Assembly (NCBI RefSeq): GCF_009905375.1
Contig: NC_133653.1
Location: 54,785,751-54,849,750, forward strand
Direction of reading: 5' to 3'
From: Apium graveolens
Taxonomy: Eukaryota > Streptophyta > Magnoliopsida > Apiales > Apiaceae
Length of the DNA: 64,000 bases
The position numbers and the translations under genes are program-made. This document shows, one piece after another, positions 11,116 to 23,262 of this stretch. The stretch's first letter is position 1. Each line of letters starts with the position of its first letter. The notes under the pieces are model-generated. The model saw only the letters and a list, made by a program, of their open reading frames with translations, was not told where the DNA came from and did no database searches.

Positions 11116-11135
11116 GAGCTTGCTCTGATACCAAT
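11116..11135 (-). other. Primer binding site, tRNA-iMet
   Basis: The minus strand reads ATTGGTATCAGAGCAAGCTC directly after the LTR end. TGGTATCAGAGC is complementary to the 3' end of plant initiator-Met tRNA, the standard primer of copia elements. Confidence 0.9.
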
Positions 11136-11991
11136 TATTATTCCCAAACAATCTAACAAAGAATTATAGAAGGGGGGGTTGAATGTAATTCTGGTTTCTT
11201 TTCAATTTTAAGAACTGTTCTATCTTAAATATATAACTGTGTTTGATTAAGCTAAAGTGCAGAATGAAAATATTGAAGTAATCAAACAAAAAGCAATTAA
11301 ACACAAGTGTTTAAAAACTTTCTGGTGGATTGAACTTTTCCATCGGAGATATATATAAGATCGAGAACTATGTGATACAAAGATTGTACGCAGATGCTTA
11401 CGAGTAGAATTACAAGAATACAGGGAAATTCTTCACAGATATAGCTTTATCTATTTCTCCTTTCCAAATGTTTTCTTACCTACTTGATCCTATTCTACTT
11501 GCTACCCTTGGTGTATATATCACCAAGTTACATGATAAAAACACAAACTAATAAGACAAAAGTTTCTTAGTCTAATTACATGCTTCTTCATTTCTCTATC
11601 CAGCATCTTTGAATATCTTTAAGTTATTATGGAAATGGAAATGCTTCTTTGTTCACTAAAACCTGTAAATAGACTGCCACATTCAATTTGCATCCAATCA
11701 ACCCATGTGACTGCCAAGTCACTATCAACTGCAATTTGAATTTAAACATCCATTGAAACAGTGTTAAATTATCCGTCGAAACTTCATTGGATCATCCGTT
11801 GAATATGACTTGGGTCATCCGTCGAAACCTTGCAGAATCATCAGTTGAAAATCTTCCATAGCAGTTAACTCCATTTCATTTATGCAAAATTACAAGGAAT
11901 CTAATATATATAATTAGCTATAAAAATACTAAATAAATCTACTAATGTGTTTTGTTTAACTTATCATCAGGTACACAACATATTCCTAATA
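11136..11991 (-). repeat. S1-type LTR, inner copy of a tandem pair (LTR1)
   Basis: A 856-base LTR adjoining the primer site of the gag relic, so it is that element's 5' LTR. Both termini have changed from TG to TA (TATTAGG at 11991; complement of TATTATTCC at 11136) compared with the neighbouring LTR. It contains decayed copies of the S1 word near 11765-11850 and a TATATA stretch at about 11512-11520 in the position of the promoter of the related LTRs. Confidence 0.8.
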
Positions 11992-12000
11992 GATACCAAT

Positions 12001-12208
12001 TGTTATTCCTAAACAATTTAACAACTAGAATTACAGAAGGGGGGTTGCATGTAATTCTTGGTTTCTTGTCGATTTTAAGAACTTCTCACAAATATAAATA
12101 TAACTGTGTATGAATATGCAAGTGTGGATAAGAGTTATTAAAGTATTCAGACACAAAGTAAGTAAACAAGAATGTTTAAAAACTTTCTAGTGGATTGTTG
12201 TTTCCACC

Positions 12209-12244
<36 letters not shown>

Positions 12245-13047
12245 TGTAGAAGATCCCTGTGATTCTAAAAAGCACACGGTTGCTTACAAGTGAATTTACA
12301 AAGAGAGAACTAAGAAATTCTTAACAGATTGTGCTTTTTATATTTCTTAGTTCTTTCAATCGATATTTTTCTACTTTCTACTCTTGGTTTTTATATTACC
12401 AAGTTACATGTGAAAAAGACAAACTAATAAAACAAAACTTTCTTGGTATAATCACATACTCCTCCATTTCTCCATCCACCATCTTTGTATTTCTTCAATT
12501 TAACATGGAAATGCTTCTTGATCTTCATAAACCTGATTACAGGCTTCAACATTCCTTTTGCATACAACCAACCAATGTGACTATCAAGTCACTATCAACT
12601 GTTTTTTTTGAATTTGATCATCCGTTGAAACTCTGTTGGATCATTCATTGAAACCTTATTTTATTATTCGTTGAGAGTATGGTTGATCATTAGTTGAAAC
12701 TCTAGTTCATCATCCGTTGAAGCCTTGTGGAACATCCGTTGAGAGCATCTCCATAGAAGTTGACTCTATTTCACTTATGCAAAATTACAAGGTATCTAAT
12801 ATATACAATTAGCCAGCCTATTTTACATATCATACTAGAAGTCAACATGACTTAGAATATCCTACAACTTTTAATTCTCTAAGACATTACAGTACACAGG
12901 AATGTGCTACACAAACTTATTTAAAGCATTACCTACTCTTTCAACGGATGACAATTAGGATTATCCGTTGAAAGCTACAAATCACTTAATTAAATCTACT
13001 AAGGTGTTTTGATAAATTATCATCAAGCCTACAACATATACCTAACA
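12001..13047 (-). repeat. S1-type LTR, outer copy of a tandem pair (LTR2)
   Basis: A 1047-base LTR with intact TG...CA ends (TGTTAGG at 13047, AATAACA ending at 12001). It is followed on the minus strand by only ATTGGTATC (12000-11992), the first bases of a primer site, and then immediately by LTR1. S1 words in minus orientation occur at about 12620-12735 and 12942-12975, the last pair as an inverted repeat. A long AT microsatellite lies at 12211-12242. Confidence 0.85.
12211..12242. repeat. AT dinucleotide microsatellite
   Basis: About sixteen uninterrupted AT units inside LTR2. Confidence 0.95.
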
Positions 13048-13479
13048 ATAATGGCTATGTGCTTGGCTTAACTCAAACTATACATATATTGAGCTAATAA
13101 ATTAACATTGGTTTATGAAAACAAGTTCAAATTTTTATCTATCTCTAATAGTCTTTATTTTTCTTTTGGGGACTTTGAGATATTCGGGCACCAACTTAAA
13201 ATTCTTCGGTCGCTCTGAGGTATTTGAGCACCAACTTACAATTTTATATACACTCTGAGATATTCGAGCACCAACTTACAATCTTATGGGCACTTTGAGA
13301 TATTCGAGCACCAACTTATAATCTTATGGGTACTTTGAGGTATTCGAGCAGCAATATACCTTAATACCATTTTTTGTACTTTTATTGTAATAGCACATAA
13401 CTACTTTATATTATTTTACTCAACTAAAATATTTATTCCATTCATCCCATCTTAATATATTTAAAGTCGGGATGTTACA
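13048..13479 (-). repeat. 3' LTR fragment of element C
   Basis: 432 bases matching 32387-32816 closely. On the minus strand it begins TGTAACATCCCG at 13479 and is cut at 13048 by the S1-type LTR2, so about 2.2 kb of the LTR is missing. Confidence 0.85.
13172..13360. repeat. 40-bp tandem repeat in C LTR (3' copy)
   Basis: Five imperfect units of about 40 bases, each built on TGAGATATTCGAGCACCAAC followed by TTACAATCTTATGGGC. The same array occurs at 32507-32695 in the other LTR. Confidence 0.85.
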
Positions 13480-13763
13480 TCCTTCCCCTGTTAAAGTAAT
13501 TTCGTCCTCGAAATTCGAACCCGCTACGTACCTTTCATATCATATATGTTACTACTTCTCCCGAACACGTCTATAAATTTCTAATAAAAAGAACTTAGCC
13601 TTTCTTCTCAATTTGTTTCTCATAATCATCTCGATGTTTGCAAGATCATCCAAAAATTCTTTACTTGAAGTTACATGTTCACTAAAATGTATTCTTTTTC
13701 ACCAAAATTTACATTTAGAGAATTTGGTATATCATCTTTTTTTTCTTTCAAAATTGTAGTTCT
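13480..13763 (-). other. Polypurine tract and untranslated tail of element C
   Basis: On the minus strand AACAGGGGAAGGA (13492-13480) directly precedes the 3' LTR and is the polypurine tract that primes plus-strand synthesis. It is preceded by CGAGGACGAAATTA, which resembles the end of many plant gypsy pol tails. The rest, up to the D insertion, is AT-rich with no convincing coding frame. Confidence 0.65.
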
Positions 13764-14463
13764 TGTAACACCCCCAAATCCGGGGTCGGGGATCCGGGTT
13801 GTCACGAGTTCCATTTCCCTTAGTAACACTCAATCTTAATAAATAGCCAACTACTGCGTACTGTGACCCCACAATATACAGACACACCACAAGTTATAGT
13901 CTCAGAGATGAATACCAAAAATAAAACAAGTCATTTTATTCCACAATTATAAACCATTACACCTTAAAAGGGTTTCTGAATAATTTACATATTCCTTGCC
14001 ATTATTACAATTCATATAGATACATAAGTCTGGTACATCAAAAGTTGGAAGCCTAGCTTATTGGTTATTCCTACCTCAGCTACAACGGCATCAACGCTTC
14101 CAGAAACTGCGGAACATTTCCTAACCGCTTGCGAATTGAAAGCTTGGTCATGTTCATCTTTGCTATCTGTTGTTGTGTTGTTAGGAATATGTGTATCAGT
14201 TTGATGATAAGTTAAACAAAACACTTAAGTAGAAATCTAGTGATTGTAGCCTCAACGGATAAGACCATCTTGGCTATCCGTTGAAGGAGTAGCTTTACTT
14301 AGCAATAAGTTTAGTATTGTAGCACATTTCATTCTCTGGTTTCAAGTTGTAATTCTTAGATGTTGTAGGAAATTATCAGTCATGTTGACTACTAATAGAT
14401 ATACAAATAGGAGGGCTAATTGTAAATATTTCATGCCTTGTAATTTTGTATAAGTGAAGAAGT

Positions 14464-14660
14464 ATCAACGGATATTGAAGACCTTCAACGGATAAGAAAC
14501 AAAGCTTCAACGGATGTCTCTAATGCTTTAACGGATAATATCCATCAACGGATAAGTGCTTCAACGGATAAAGACTTCAACTGATAATGCATCAACGGAT
14601 AAAGCTTCAACGAATAAAGCCTCAATGGATAAGGCATCAACGGATGAAAGCTTCAACGGA
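14464..14660 (+). repeat. Array of about 13 TCAACGGATA words upstream of the TATA box
   Basis: Direct copies spaced 11-24 bases apart, most preceded by GCT or GC, such as GCTTCAACGGATAA. Several have single substitutions (TCAACTGATA, TCAACGAATA, TCAATGGATA). They lie in the U3 part of the LTR, about 260-450 bases upstream of the putative TATA box. Confidence 0.9.
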
Positions 14661-14917
14661 TGCTTGGTTCATTAGCAGTTGATAGTGATAATTCACAAGC
14701 TGACAGAGGCACATGGGTTGACAGAGACAAACTGGAATGTGGAAGCCTCTAGGAGGAATCAAGAAAATGCAGCATTCCCATTCTGATGCAAACAAGGAAG
14801 TATTCAAAGATTCACAGATTATCCTAGATTGCATTGGATAGAGAAATGAAGAAGAAACATGTGAAGAATCCTTTCAATTGTATTTTACAGTTTTGTCTTC
14901 ACTTGTAAACTTGGTGT

Positions 14918-14925
14918 TATATAAA
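14918..14925 (+). promoter_or_regulatory. Putative TATA box of solo S1 LTR
   Basis: TATATAAA within GGTGTTATATAAACC. The minus-strand LTRs have a related TATA-like sequence in the same context (near 12392 and 11515), which supports it as the LTR promoter. Confidence 0.6.
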
Positions 14926-16714
14926 CCAAGTAGCAGCTAGTAATTAGATGTGAATTTTCCTAAGCTGTTTAGAAATATCAAGAGAGAAAATTATCTAGTT
15001 TGTACTAGGAAGCCGCTGTGATTTAATTCTTTGAATCACAGATTTTCTGAAATAACACATCTCTGGTGGAACAACAAATCCACCAGAAAAGTTTTTAAGT
15101 TCTTTGTGTTCTTTACATTTGTGTTTGAATATATATCTGTATGTATCAGCTTCAAGCAATTCACACACATTTGTTCACTTAAACACTTAGCCTTAGAAAC
15201 TGCTCAAAACTTGAAAAAGTTTTGAGATTTACATTCAACCCCCCTTCTGTAAATCTCATTGTTAGTCCACTAGGAATAACATGTGTGATAAAAGAAGAAA
15301 GCAAGGGTGAGCAACAAGCCCACCGAAATAATATGCATAATAATTTACAAAATATGAGCATTCTCACAGTACTCATGAAAGTCTTGGTCAAAAAGAAATG
15401 AACCAAGTTTGATCTCTTAATGCAACCAAGTCGCAAAATATTTAGTATATATGTACATTTACTTTTCAAAATCTTTGAAATCCTCTGCCATGTATAATAT
15501 ACACAGAGTTCCAGTTTATAACTGTATAAAAATATCGTTGCAAGGTGATCCCATATATCTAACCTTGTCTCAGTGTTTTTCTGAAAATCTTTGTCATGCA
15601 TAAGATAATCATTAACCAGATATAACTTCAAAAGGTGAAGTTACGAGATACTCCAATATACTTATATCTTTTTCGAATACTACTTGAACTTCCACCGTTC
15701 AAGGTATAAATAGTTCATCCCATAGATGAAGGTACAAGAAAAAACTTGTATAGCATCAATCTTTGAAATATCATCAAAATGAAATGAAGTTACGAGATAC
15801 TTCAATCGATGAAAACAAGATTTTTAAAACTCGACCCTGCCAACACTCAACAATCTCCCAGCCGTAGCCTTTCTATCGAAGTGCTTTGGGTAGGGTTGCA
15901 GAAGTATCCAATTGGATGATGAACTCATTACGGGAGTTTGCCATGCCAGGAAGACCACTCACGATGATCAGTCGCAGTAGTGCAACCCCGCCATTTTCTA
16001 CATGTAGAGGAGAACAGTCGGATTTACTTGTCAACCGAACGCTGGACTCCTAAGGAATGAACCGTCTTAGCGGAACTTCCGGGCCATTTGGGCCAATAAA
16101 TAAGGTTGGGTCGGCGCCACTCGACCACTTACGCCACTCCTAGTTCAAATGAAATCCATGACTCTGAAATGTAAAGGTCGTCCCCCTTTCCCCAAGTAGC
16201 AACTTGTTGATACGGCTCCACCAAGAAGCCGTATCTAGTTGGAAAGAAAAGCTCACCGATATTTCAAAATAATATTCATTAAATAAAATAAAGTTGCGAA
16301 TATAAAAATACACCACAGAGCCGGATCCCTCAGGTTTTGAGCGAGTATTTAAATCCCCTTCGAAAGGAAGATCTTAAATCTAAAAATGAGTTTTGGGATC
16401 CGCTCTAACTTTTAAAATCATTTTGAAGACTCGAAAATATTTTAAAGAATGTTTAGAGTAATGATGACTTGATAAAATAAGTCATTCCCGATATGTTAGA
16501 AAATATCTGAATATTATTATTTAAATAATATTCCAATAAGAATAATCTTTATAAAAATAATTGAAGTAGAATTTTTAAAACTTATACTTGAAATGAATAA
16601 TTAATAACCAAAGATATACTTATACGAAAGTACGATCTTTATTTAAATAATCGAAAATAAGTTTGATTATCGAAACATTATTCTTTAATAAAATAAAAAA
16701 TATTATTTAATAAA

Positions 16715-16826
16715 ATAAGTGGAGTCATAAGTCCTCGAATGAATATTCAAAATAATATTCATTAAGTAAAATAAGCGGAGTCATAAGTCCTCGAATGAAT
16801 ATTCAAAATAATATTCATTAAATAAA
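16715..16826. repeat. 56-bp tandem duplication in D LTR (3' copy)
   Basis: Two units of 56 bases, each with GGAGTCATAAGTCCTCGAAT followed by an AT-rich part; a third partial unit is adjacent. The same dimer is at 26223-26334, so it predates insertion of D. Confidence 0.85.
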
Positions 16827-18957
16827 ATAAAGTTATCGAATAAACCTTATTCGATTAATAGTTTTGAAAACTATTCATATATATATATATTATACTCGGG
16901 AACATCGACTCCCGATTTAGAAAATGTTCACCTTTGGGTCCCCTATACTAAGGGTATACGCAACTACTGTTTATCTCTAGCATAGGTATTATGCAACTTA
17001 TAAGCATTGAATCAACAATTAGATATCAAGATTACGAAACAGGCATGCATATATACCATATCAGCATGCTCCAATATATCGCAAGATTTGCTAATAAAAA
17101 TCATGCACTTATCACAAGATAATGCATATACATATATACATCACAATAACAGTATAACGGGTAGAAAACTTGCCTGAGCGTTCCGGGGTAGACTTAAGCT
17201 TAGAGTGGATCCGGTAACCTATGAACAATAACATAAGCCGGAATTAGACCACGGTCGCTTAAGAAACTAGTCAAAACTCACTCATACCCTAACGGTCGCT
17301 TATACGCTTAACGATTTGCATTAATCGCTCGCGTACCCTCGGCTCTACTAATTTTAATAAATTAACCGTTAAGAATTTTAAGGTGACGCTTTCGCGGATA
17401 CCCTAACAACTGACCCTTTAACCTTACATAATTATTTCATACTCCAAATAGTCATTTAAGGACCTTAACCAAGGTTTCAAAGTAAGGCGAGGGGAAATGG
17501 TTCGTTCGCGAAACGCCGTTACTTAAAACGGTCATTTCTCCTAAACCGTACATCGGATTCAAGCGAACCACATATCAAAACGAAGCTCGTAACGTGAACT
17601 ATCTAAAAATGGAAATGGTCAGAATCTTACAGTGAGTTCACCGGTCCTGAAGTTAAGAACAAAAACAGTCTAAGGTAAATCGGGCATTACGACGGCTATG
17701 TTTACGCGATTACCAAAGTTTATACTACTCCAAATCAATCACAAACCAACTTACAACCAACATTACAACCAAAATCCATCAAAACCTCACTAAATCAGTC
17801 TATTACTTCATGTTTTATCCAACTCATTCAATCACAAACAAGAGCTACTAACCATACTAAGGTTCATTAACCAATAACCAAGATCTAGAACTCAAACTCA
17901 TTACAAATTCAACTAAACTCTAAATATACATGAATCATGCTTTCATGAACTATAACAAACAAAACCAAACCTAATACTCAAAGTAAAGTTAGGGTTTGGA
18001 GGGGTTATACCTTCCTTGGAGTGATTAGAGTAGCTAGGAAGCCTTAAGAAGCCTTGAGATAGCTTAGGAATGCTTGGATCTTAAAGGAAATCAAAGAAAA
18101 TAAATTTAGTAATCTTGAAAACACTATTCATCATCTTCTTCCTTGATTTATTGGAAGAGATTCATGAAGAAATAGAAGCTTAAACTCCTAGGATATGCTT
18201 ATCTAATCATAAGGGACCTTAGGTAATTACCTTGCAAATTAACAAAGCTAGAATCTTGATTTTTGGAATTTTTCTCCTTGAAATGATGAAGAAGCCGAGA
18301 GTAGATGTTCTTGGGAGAGTATTTTCTTTGTTCAATGTGTTTGTGGTGGAAAATGAAGTGAATGGGATATTTGGATGATTTGTTGGTTGATTAAAGTGAG
18401 TGGAGTATGACTAAGCATGACATCATCTTGGTGACTTCATCTTTTGCCACTTGTCATCACTTGGTGGTGGAAGCATCTTCTTATGCTAATCCTTGCTTAA
18501 TTGCTTGGTTATCATCCTTAATCCTTGCACTAATCTCTCTTGCATTACTTGTCGCTTAATTGTTTTACGTCTCGTTTATCGTTCATTCTTGCTAATCGTT
18601 TGAGGGATCATATCCGGGATCTTTTTACTTGGGTTCCCCTAAACCTTTCTCATTATATTATATTTCTTATATGATCCTTTCTTTTAATCCTTGAATTTAA
18701 ATACTTTTAATCATGTTACCTTATACTCCATTTTTCGGTATCTGGTGGGTTTTTTTGGGAAAAATCAAAGTGTTCGAATTTGGATTATGACGATCTTTAC
18801 ATACACTTATATACCATACAGAGTACTAATAAGATCTCAGAATATCAATAAAAGAACTGCTACATAGTGTGGCATGAAAAGTTTTCTTAATCAGCATAAT
18901 CAGCAAAATCACTATTCATAAGGGTTACAAAAATTTCCAAAAATTGGGGTTATTACA

Positions 18958-18975
18958 GTCTCCCCTCCTTAAAAG
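18958..18975 (-). other. Polypurine tract of element D
   Basis: The minus strand reads TTTTAAGGAGGGGAGAC immediately before the LTR start TGTAATAACCCC. Confidence 0.85.
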
Positions 18976-19029
18976 ATTCTGTCCCGGAATCTGATAAAAA
19001 TGAATAGGGATACTTTCTTAGCATTGCAC

Positions 19030-19741
19030 TTTCTAACTCTCAAGTCAATTTTCCCATATTGTGGTTCTACCACCAACTCTGACTAGTTTGATAACTCTTC
19101 TCCTAAGCACTTGTCCCTTTTCGATCTATAACCCTTCCTGGTTGCTTCATATAGGTTACGTCTGGTTGCATGTATATGCGCTCATACGCCCCTATTTGTC
19201 TGGCATCCGAATTACACTTCCTTAACATTGATACGTGGAACACGTTATGAACTTGCTACATGTTCGGGGCTAGGTCTAGCTCATATGCTAACTTCCCAAT
19301 ACGTCTTAATATATCCAAGGGTCCAACAATTCGTGGGTTTAGCTTTCCTTTCTTTCCGAACCTCATCCATCCTTTCCAAGGGAATACCTATAACAGCACT
19401 AGGTCCCCTACTTCCTATTCTTTGTCCTTTCGCGTCAAATCAACATACTTCTTATGTCCATCTTGGGCTACTACCAGCCGTCCTCTGATTAGATCTATTA
19501 TATCCTTGGTCCTTTGGACTACTGCTGGTCCGAGCATCTTGCGCTCTACAACTTCATCCTAACATAAGGGAGATCGACATTGTGTTCTCTCAAGGATCTC
19601 ATAAGGCGACATCTCGATACTGACATATGATCTATTGTCGTAAGAAAACTCAATCCGCGTTAAGTGATCATTCCAAATTCTTTCAAGTCTATTGCACAGA
19701 CTCTCATCATAGCTTCTAGCATTATAGCTTTTGCTTCTCAA
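19030..19741 (-). pseudogene. Integrase C-terminal remnant of element D
   Basis: The minus strand shows the end of a chromovirus integrase in broken frames. At 19741-19600 the block with ERIWNDHLTRIEFSYDNRSY and MSPYEILER matches the conserved WDDHL-x-EFAYNNS and MAPYEAL regions. At about 19345-19260 follow pieces reading GKLNPRIVGPLDIL and YELDLAPNM, and near 19200-19030 a decayed VFHVSML and chromodomain-like tail. Stops and shifts occur throughout. The catalytic core (D, D, E) is not visible upstream. Confidence 0.7.
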
Positions 19742-22700
19742 TACCCATTCTTTTCCAGTTCGTAATCGTTACTATCTTCCGTACAGGATATTATTCTAGA
19801 TATACCCTTTACTCGCTAGAGTTTTATAACCTTTTAATAATCACGTCAACCTTAGTATCACGAACGCGTTAGAATCGGAATACCACCGTACTTGGTACCA
19901 CTTCATCTCTGGCTGCCTCCATCTTCGAAAGCTTGGTCCTTCATATAGAAGTAAAAGAATTTATTGAGAGATCACTATTATCATGAACACTTGTTCTATT
20001 GCATAGTTATACAGAAGGTGGCCAACCTTTAGTACTTGACAAGGAATTAAACAACATGTGGTATCCTACTAGGCTTCTATCACACAGATAGATAGTCATT
20101 AGGCAATACCTCCCCTTCTGGAAGGGTTGTTTTTCTCAGCTTATACAAAATGAAAAGGAGAGAAAAGAACGAATTGAAGAGAATTGTATATGAAAAGAAT
20201 ACTGCCACAAAATATCTGGCTTGGAATCCACCTCTGAACTATAGAGGTTTGTCATAGGAGAACAAAACATATATATATATATATCAACATCAAGTATTAT
20301 AGCATCATAATTCATGTTCCTGAATCTTTCACTATTACGTCCATCATTCTATGGACCCATGCTCTTGCTCGAGCTTATAAACATTCACCGTTGAAACTCC
20401 CTCGACAGCGAAAATCGAATCTGGGATTTTATTCTAGACATCATCGTTACTAGAATTCTATGCTTGCACTGCAACCTTCCTCGTATTGTCATACGACTCT
20501 CTATTCATAAGAAGGAATAAATATTCAATAGGTAGATAATCGACTTAATTAGTCTATCAATGATAACTTATACATCACCACAACCCGATTAGTGGTACCC
20601 AATCTCAACATCCATTACACTACAACTCTCACGGTTGTAATCGGCTCATTATTCAAAGAATCGTTGATGCATTACTATAGTCCACCAAGGACCTACTATA
20701 GTCATTCGTTTTCCTTGCATCTTAATAGTTAATCATACGGAGTCCATTCCTGCCGTACCGAAATCTTCTAGAGAGGAAACATAATCACCATTCCATGATT
20801 CATGAAGAACACTCCTGAACTTGGCGTACATATGACATGAAGCAAATTAAATTGCAGAAGAGTTTCAAAAAAAGCAACGATAGCAAGTTAATACCATTCT
20901 TAATCATATGTCTATATTAGGAGACATGAAGCTCAAAGGTTCATTTAGTCCTTTTTGAAACATGGTCCTGGCTTATTCTCAAGATAGGACCTTCTAAGAT
21001 AGTCAGTCCGCTCACAGCGATTACATGAATTAAATCTTTACCAAACTACTATTACGGTTGAGTATCGCACAATCATCAGAAGGAATGTCAATCTTTCAAA
21101 CCATAATACAACCTTCACGGCTTTAACCATCATCACTGTATTCCTCTAGCACGAGCGCCGATAATTGTCTTCTTACACTTAAATTGTCGGCCACCTCATT
21201 GGCCCTTCCTAATAGTAATAGTTCCTTATAATCAATGTCATTTTAACCAACTTCAACTAAATTTTCTACCTCATTTCAAAATACTTCTTGTGTGAAAATG
21301 CCCTTCCTTAAGCTTTGGTGTGGAAAAAAAATATTACCATTTTTCCATAAGTTATTGCCTCGGTCTTTAGATGTGAACATTGTCACGGCTGACTCTCGAT
21401 CATACTTAGGACGTCTTTTATCTGGGGTCCTTCTTGCTTTAACAATTCTGACCTCCATTGGTTCAATCTATACTTCTTATGGTTTAACACGTGCTCACCT
21501 GGCATTATTATAATTACGCCATATTTCCTTTATCAAAATTTCTATTCTTGAGAACTTTGAAAATTACCTTTCTCCTTGTAAAACCTCTAGGGTTATCCTT
21601 GAATCATCCCTCTTGTATTCCCTAGATACAGGGCATATCAAAATACCATTTACTAATATTAGAACAATTATCTATGTACTTCTGAAAAATTTCTCCACTA
21701 AACCTTAAAGGTTGTTGTTGCCTTAATCCTTCATTCCGTATTACCCAAACTCATAATGTCCCTATTAAGGGTGAAATGTCAACCTTTATGCATTCCCCCA
21801 TGGTTCATCTCAAGTTATTGAGGTTCTATCCTTAATTCCACCTTTAAAAAGGTACTTACATCCTTCCATGGATAAATCAAGTCTTATATCCCTGATAAGG
21901 GTATCTTATTCAATCATTTCCACCTCGATATTTTATACCAAATTTCATAATAATATCCTTATTCAAAATGAGGTCAATCCATATGGCCTCCAAAAGACAA
22001 TAACGGTTATCCACTTTTCTTGCCTGATTTGGTAATGATAACAGGGATGTTCTGGAAGATATTGGTCATGTTCAACATACACTTCTTTTTACCAAATCCT
22101 CTTTTACTTTTATTGTTTATCTCAACAGTCATCTCAATATTGGGATATCTTTTGTACTTGGTGTCTCCTTTTTGGGTATCATGCCCCCGTTCTTACACTT
22201 CACATTCTTGAAGGTTACTTCCTTCATCCAATTTCCTAATTTCTTACTTTCTTGTCTCCTTCGTCTATCCGCGTCTCATTATTTATCTTGCGAACTATCT
22301 CAAGGTTTCCTCGAATCCTCCCAACTTAAAGGGAATAAAATATATGTATCTCTTATACCTTCAACCATCAACTTTAACTCATAGTGAATCACCCTCATCC
22401 TGACGATTACATACTTTTCTATTTCTATGGCTACGAGTCTTTAGGGTTTCCTCATACCCAACTCCATTATCATTCCTCTATTTCCTTTAGCCAGGCTCTT
22501 GCCTCGATTAGGTCAACTTGTTCCTTGGAACTCTGAGAGCTTAGCGACTTAAAGGTCCTGAAAGAATTTCCCACTACATTGTTTCCTCAGGGTGGTGTTT
22601 GGGGGTAAAAGTCTAAGTTCTGTTTAGACAGGTCCATAAATTTTCATATAGGAGTACCGTCTTGGTGCTCCCTTCCTTGCTCGACTTATGTTTTCTCAGT

Positions 22701-23262
22701 CTAAAATATTTCTTCCTACTCCCCATAATCGGGGTCATCCTATTTTTTAAAATCCTCATTTTCCACTTCATTATGTTCCGGGTCCCTTATATCTTAATTG
22801 GGGCAAACCCTGACATTTCTGTAACACCCCCAAATCTTACTCTTCGTGGGGGCATAATGGTTGGAAAAAAAATATTTGGGAATCTCTTTATATTTGTCTT
22901 ACTTACTTTGCTTAATTCTTTCCCTCGTTCAGTCCTTACATGATCGTAAATTATGAATTCTCAAGTTTTATAAACTTCATGACACTCTTAAGTGCTAATA
23001 GTGCAATTAATAATATGAACTTATCACAAACGAACTGATCTGAACTGAAAGGAACAAATATATACATACCCATTTGTTCGAGGGTACAACAACTGAACAC
23101 ATAAAAGAGAATTACATTATTTGGCTTGATCGCTTCTATCCCAAAAGTACTACCACAGATAATCATCTAGTCATTAAAAACTAATCATTCATAACTTAGG
23201 CTAATCCTCCAAAAGCGGTGCTGCATGAAATCCTTGTCTAATTGCCCAGACTCTGCACACTA
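19742..23262 (-). other. Degenerate internal region of element D
   Basis: About 3.5 kb without a recognisable protease, RT or RNase H motif on either strand. Open stretches are at most about 90 residues and look random. At 22820-22836 the plus strand reads TGTAACACCCCCAAATC, identical to the outer end of the D LTR; this may mark a deletion or a nested LTR remnant. The 22840-23260 part is AT-rich and sits where A and B have a spacer between the pre-gag ORF and gag. Confidence 0.5.

Larger units (their letters stand above)
14179..15281 (+). repeat. Solo LTR of an S1-type Sirevirus
   Basis: TGTTAGGAATATGTGTATCA ... CACTAGGAATAACA, 1103 bases, flanked by a perfect TGTGT duplication (14174-14178, 15282-15286). 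The sister D LTR at about 24713-24725 keeps the uninterrupted site. No internal region remains, so this is the product of LTR-LTR recombination. It carries one inverted pair of the repeat word (14252-14284), an array of about 13 direct copies (14464-14660), a TATA box and a polypyrimidine/CCCCCCTTCTGTAA stretch near the end shared with the other S1 LTRs. Confidence 0.93.
13764..18957 (-). repeat. 3' LTR of element D, containing a solo S1 LTR
   Basis: 5194 bases; after removal of the 1103-base solo LTR and one 5-bp duplication about 4086 remain. By eye a 180-base sample near the outer end differs from the sister LTR at about six positions. Near 16267 some 110 bases present in the sister (25696-25805) are replaced by a short stretch like that at 16803-16833. 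I see no coding region. Frames open in both LTR copies near 15300-15600 and 24710-25066 reflect the duplicated sequence only. Confidence 0.88.

Noticed and set aside
13172..13360. Regular 40-bp repeats considered as a CRISPR-like array
   Set aside because: Units are contiguous with no unique spacers and occur in both LTRs of a plant retrotransposon.
15287..15631. Minus-strand open frame repeated at 24710-25066
   Set aside because: It lies in the two D LTRs, so its conservation only reflects LTR duplication. No domain, and the frame runs into the unrelated solo LTR in one copy.
19228..19562. Plus-strand open frames of 86 and 100 codons
   Set aside because: They are antisense to the integrase remnant of element D.
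22662..22943. Hydrophobic plus-strand frame of 93 codons, possible membrane protein
   Set aside because: T-rich strand of a decayed minus-oriented element; hydrophobicity follows from base composition, and no related frame exists in A or B.
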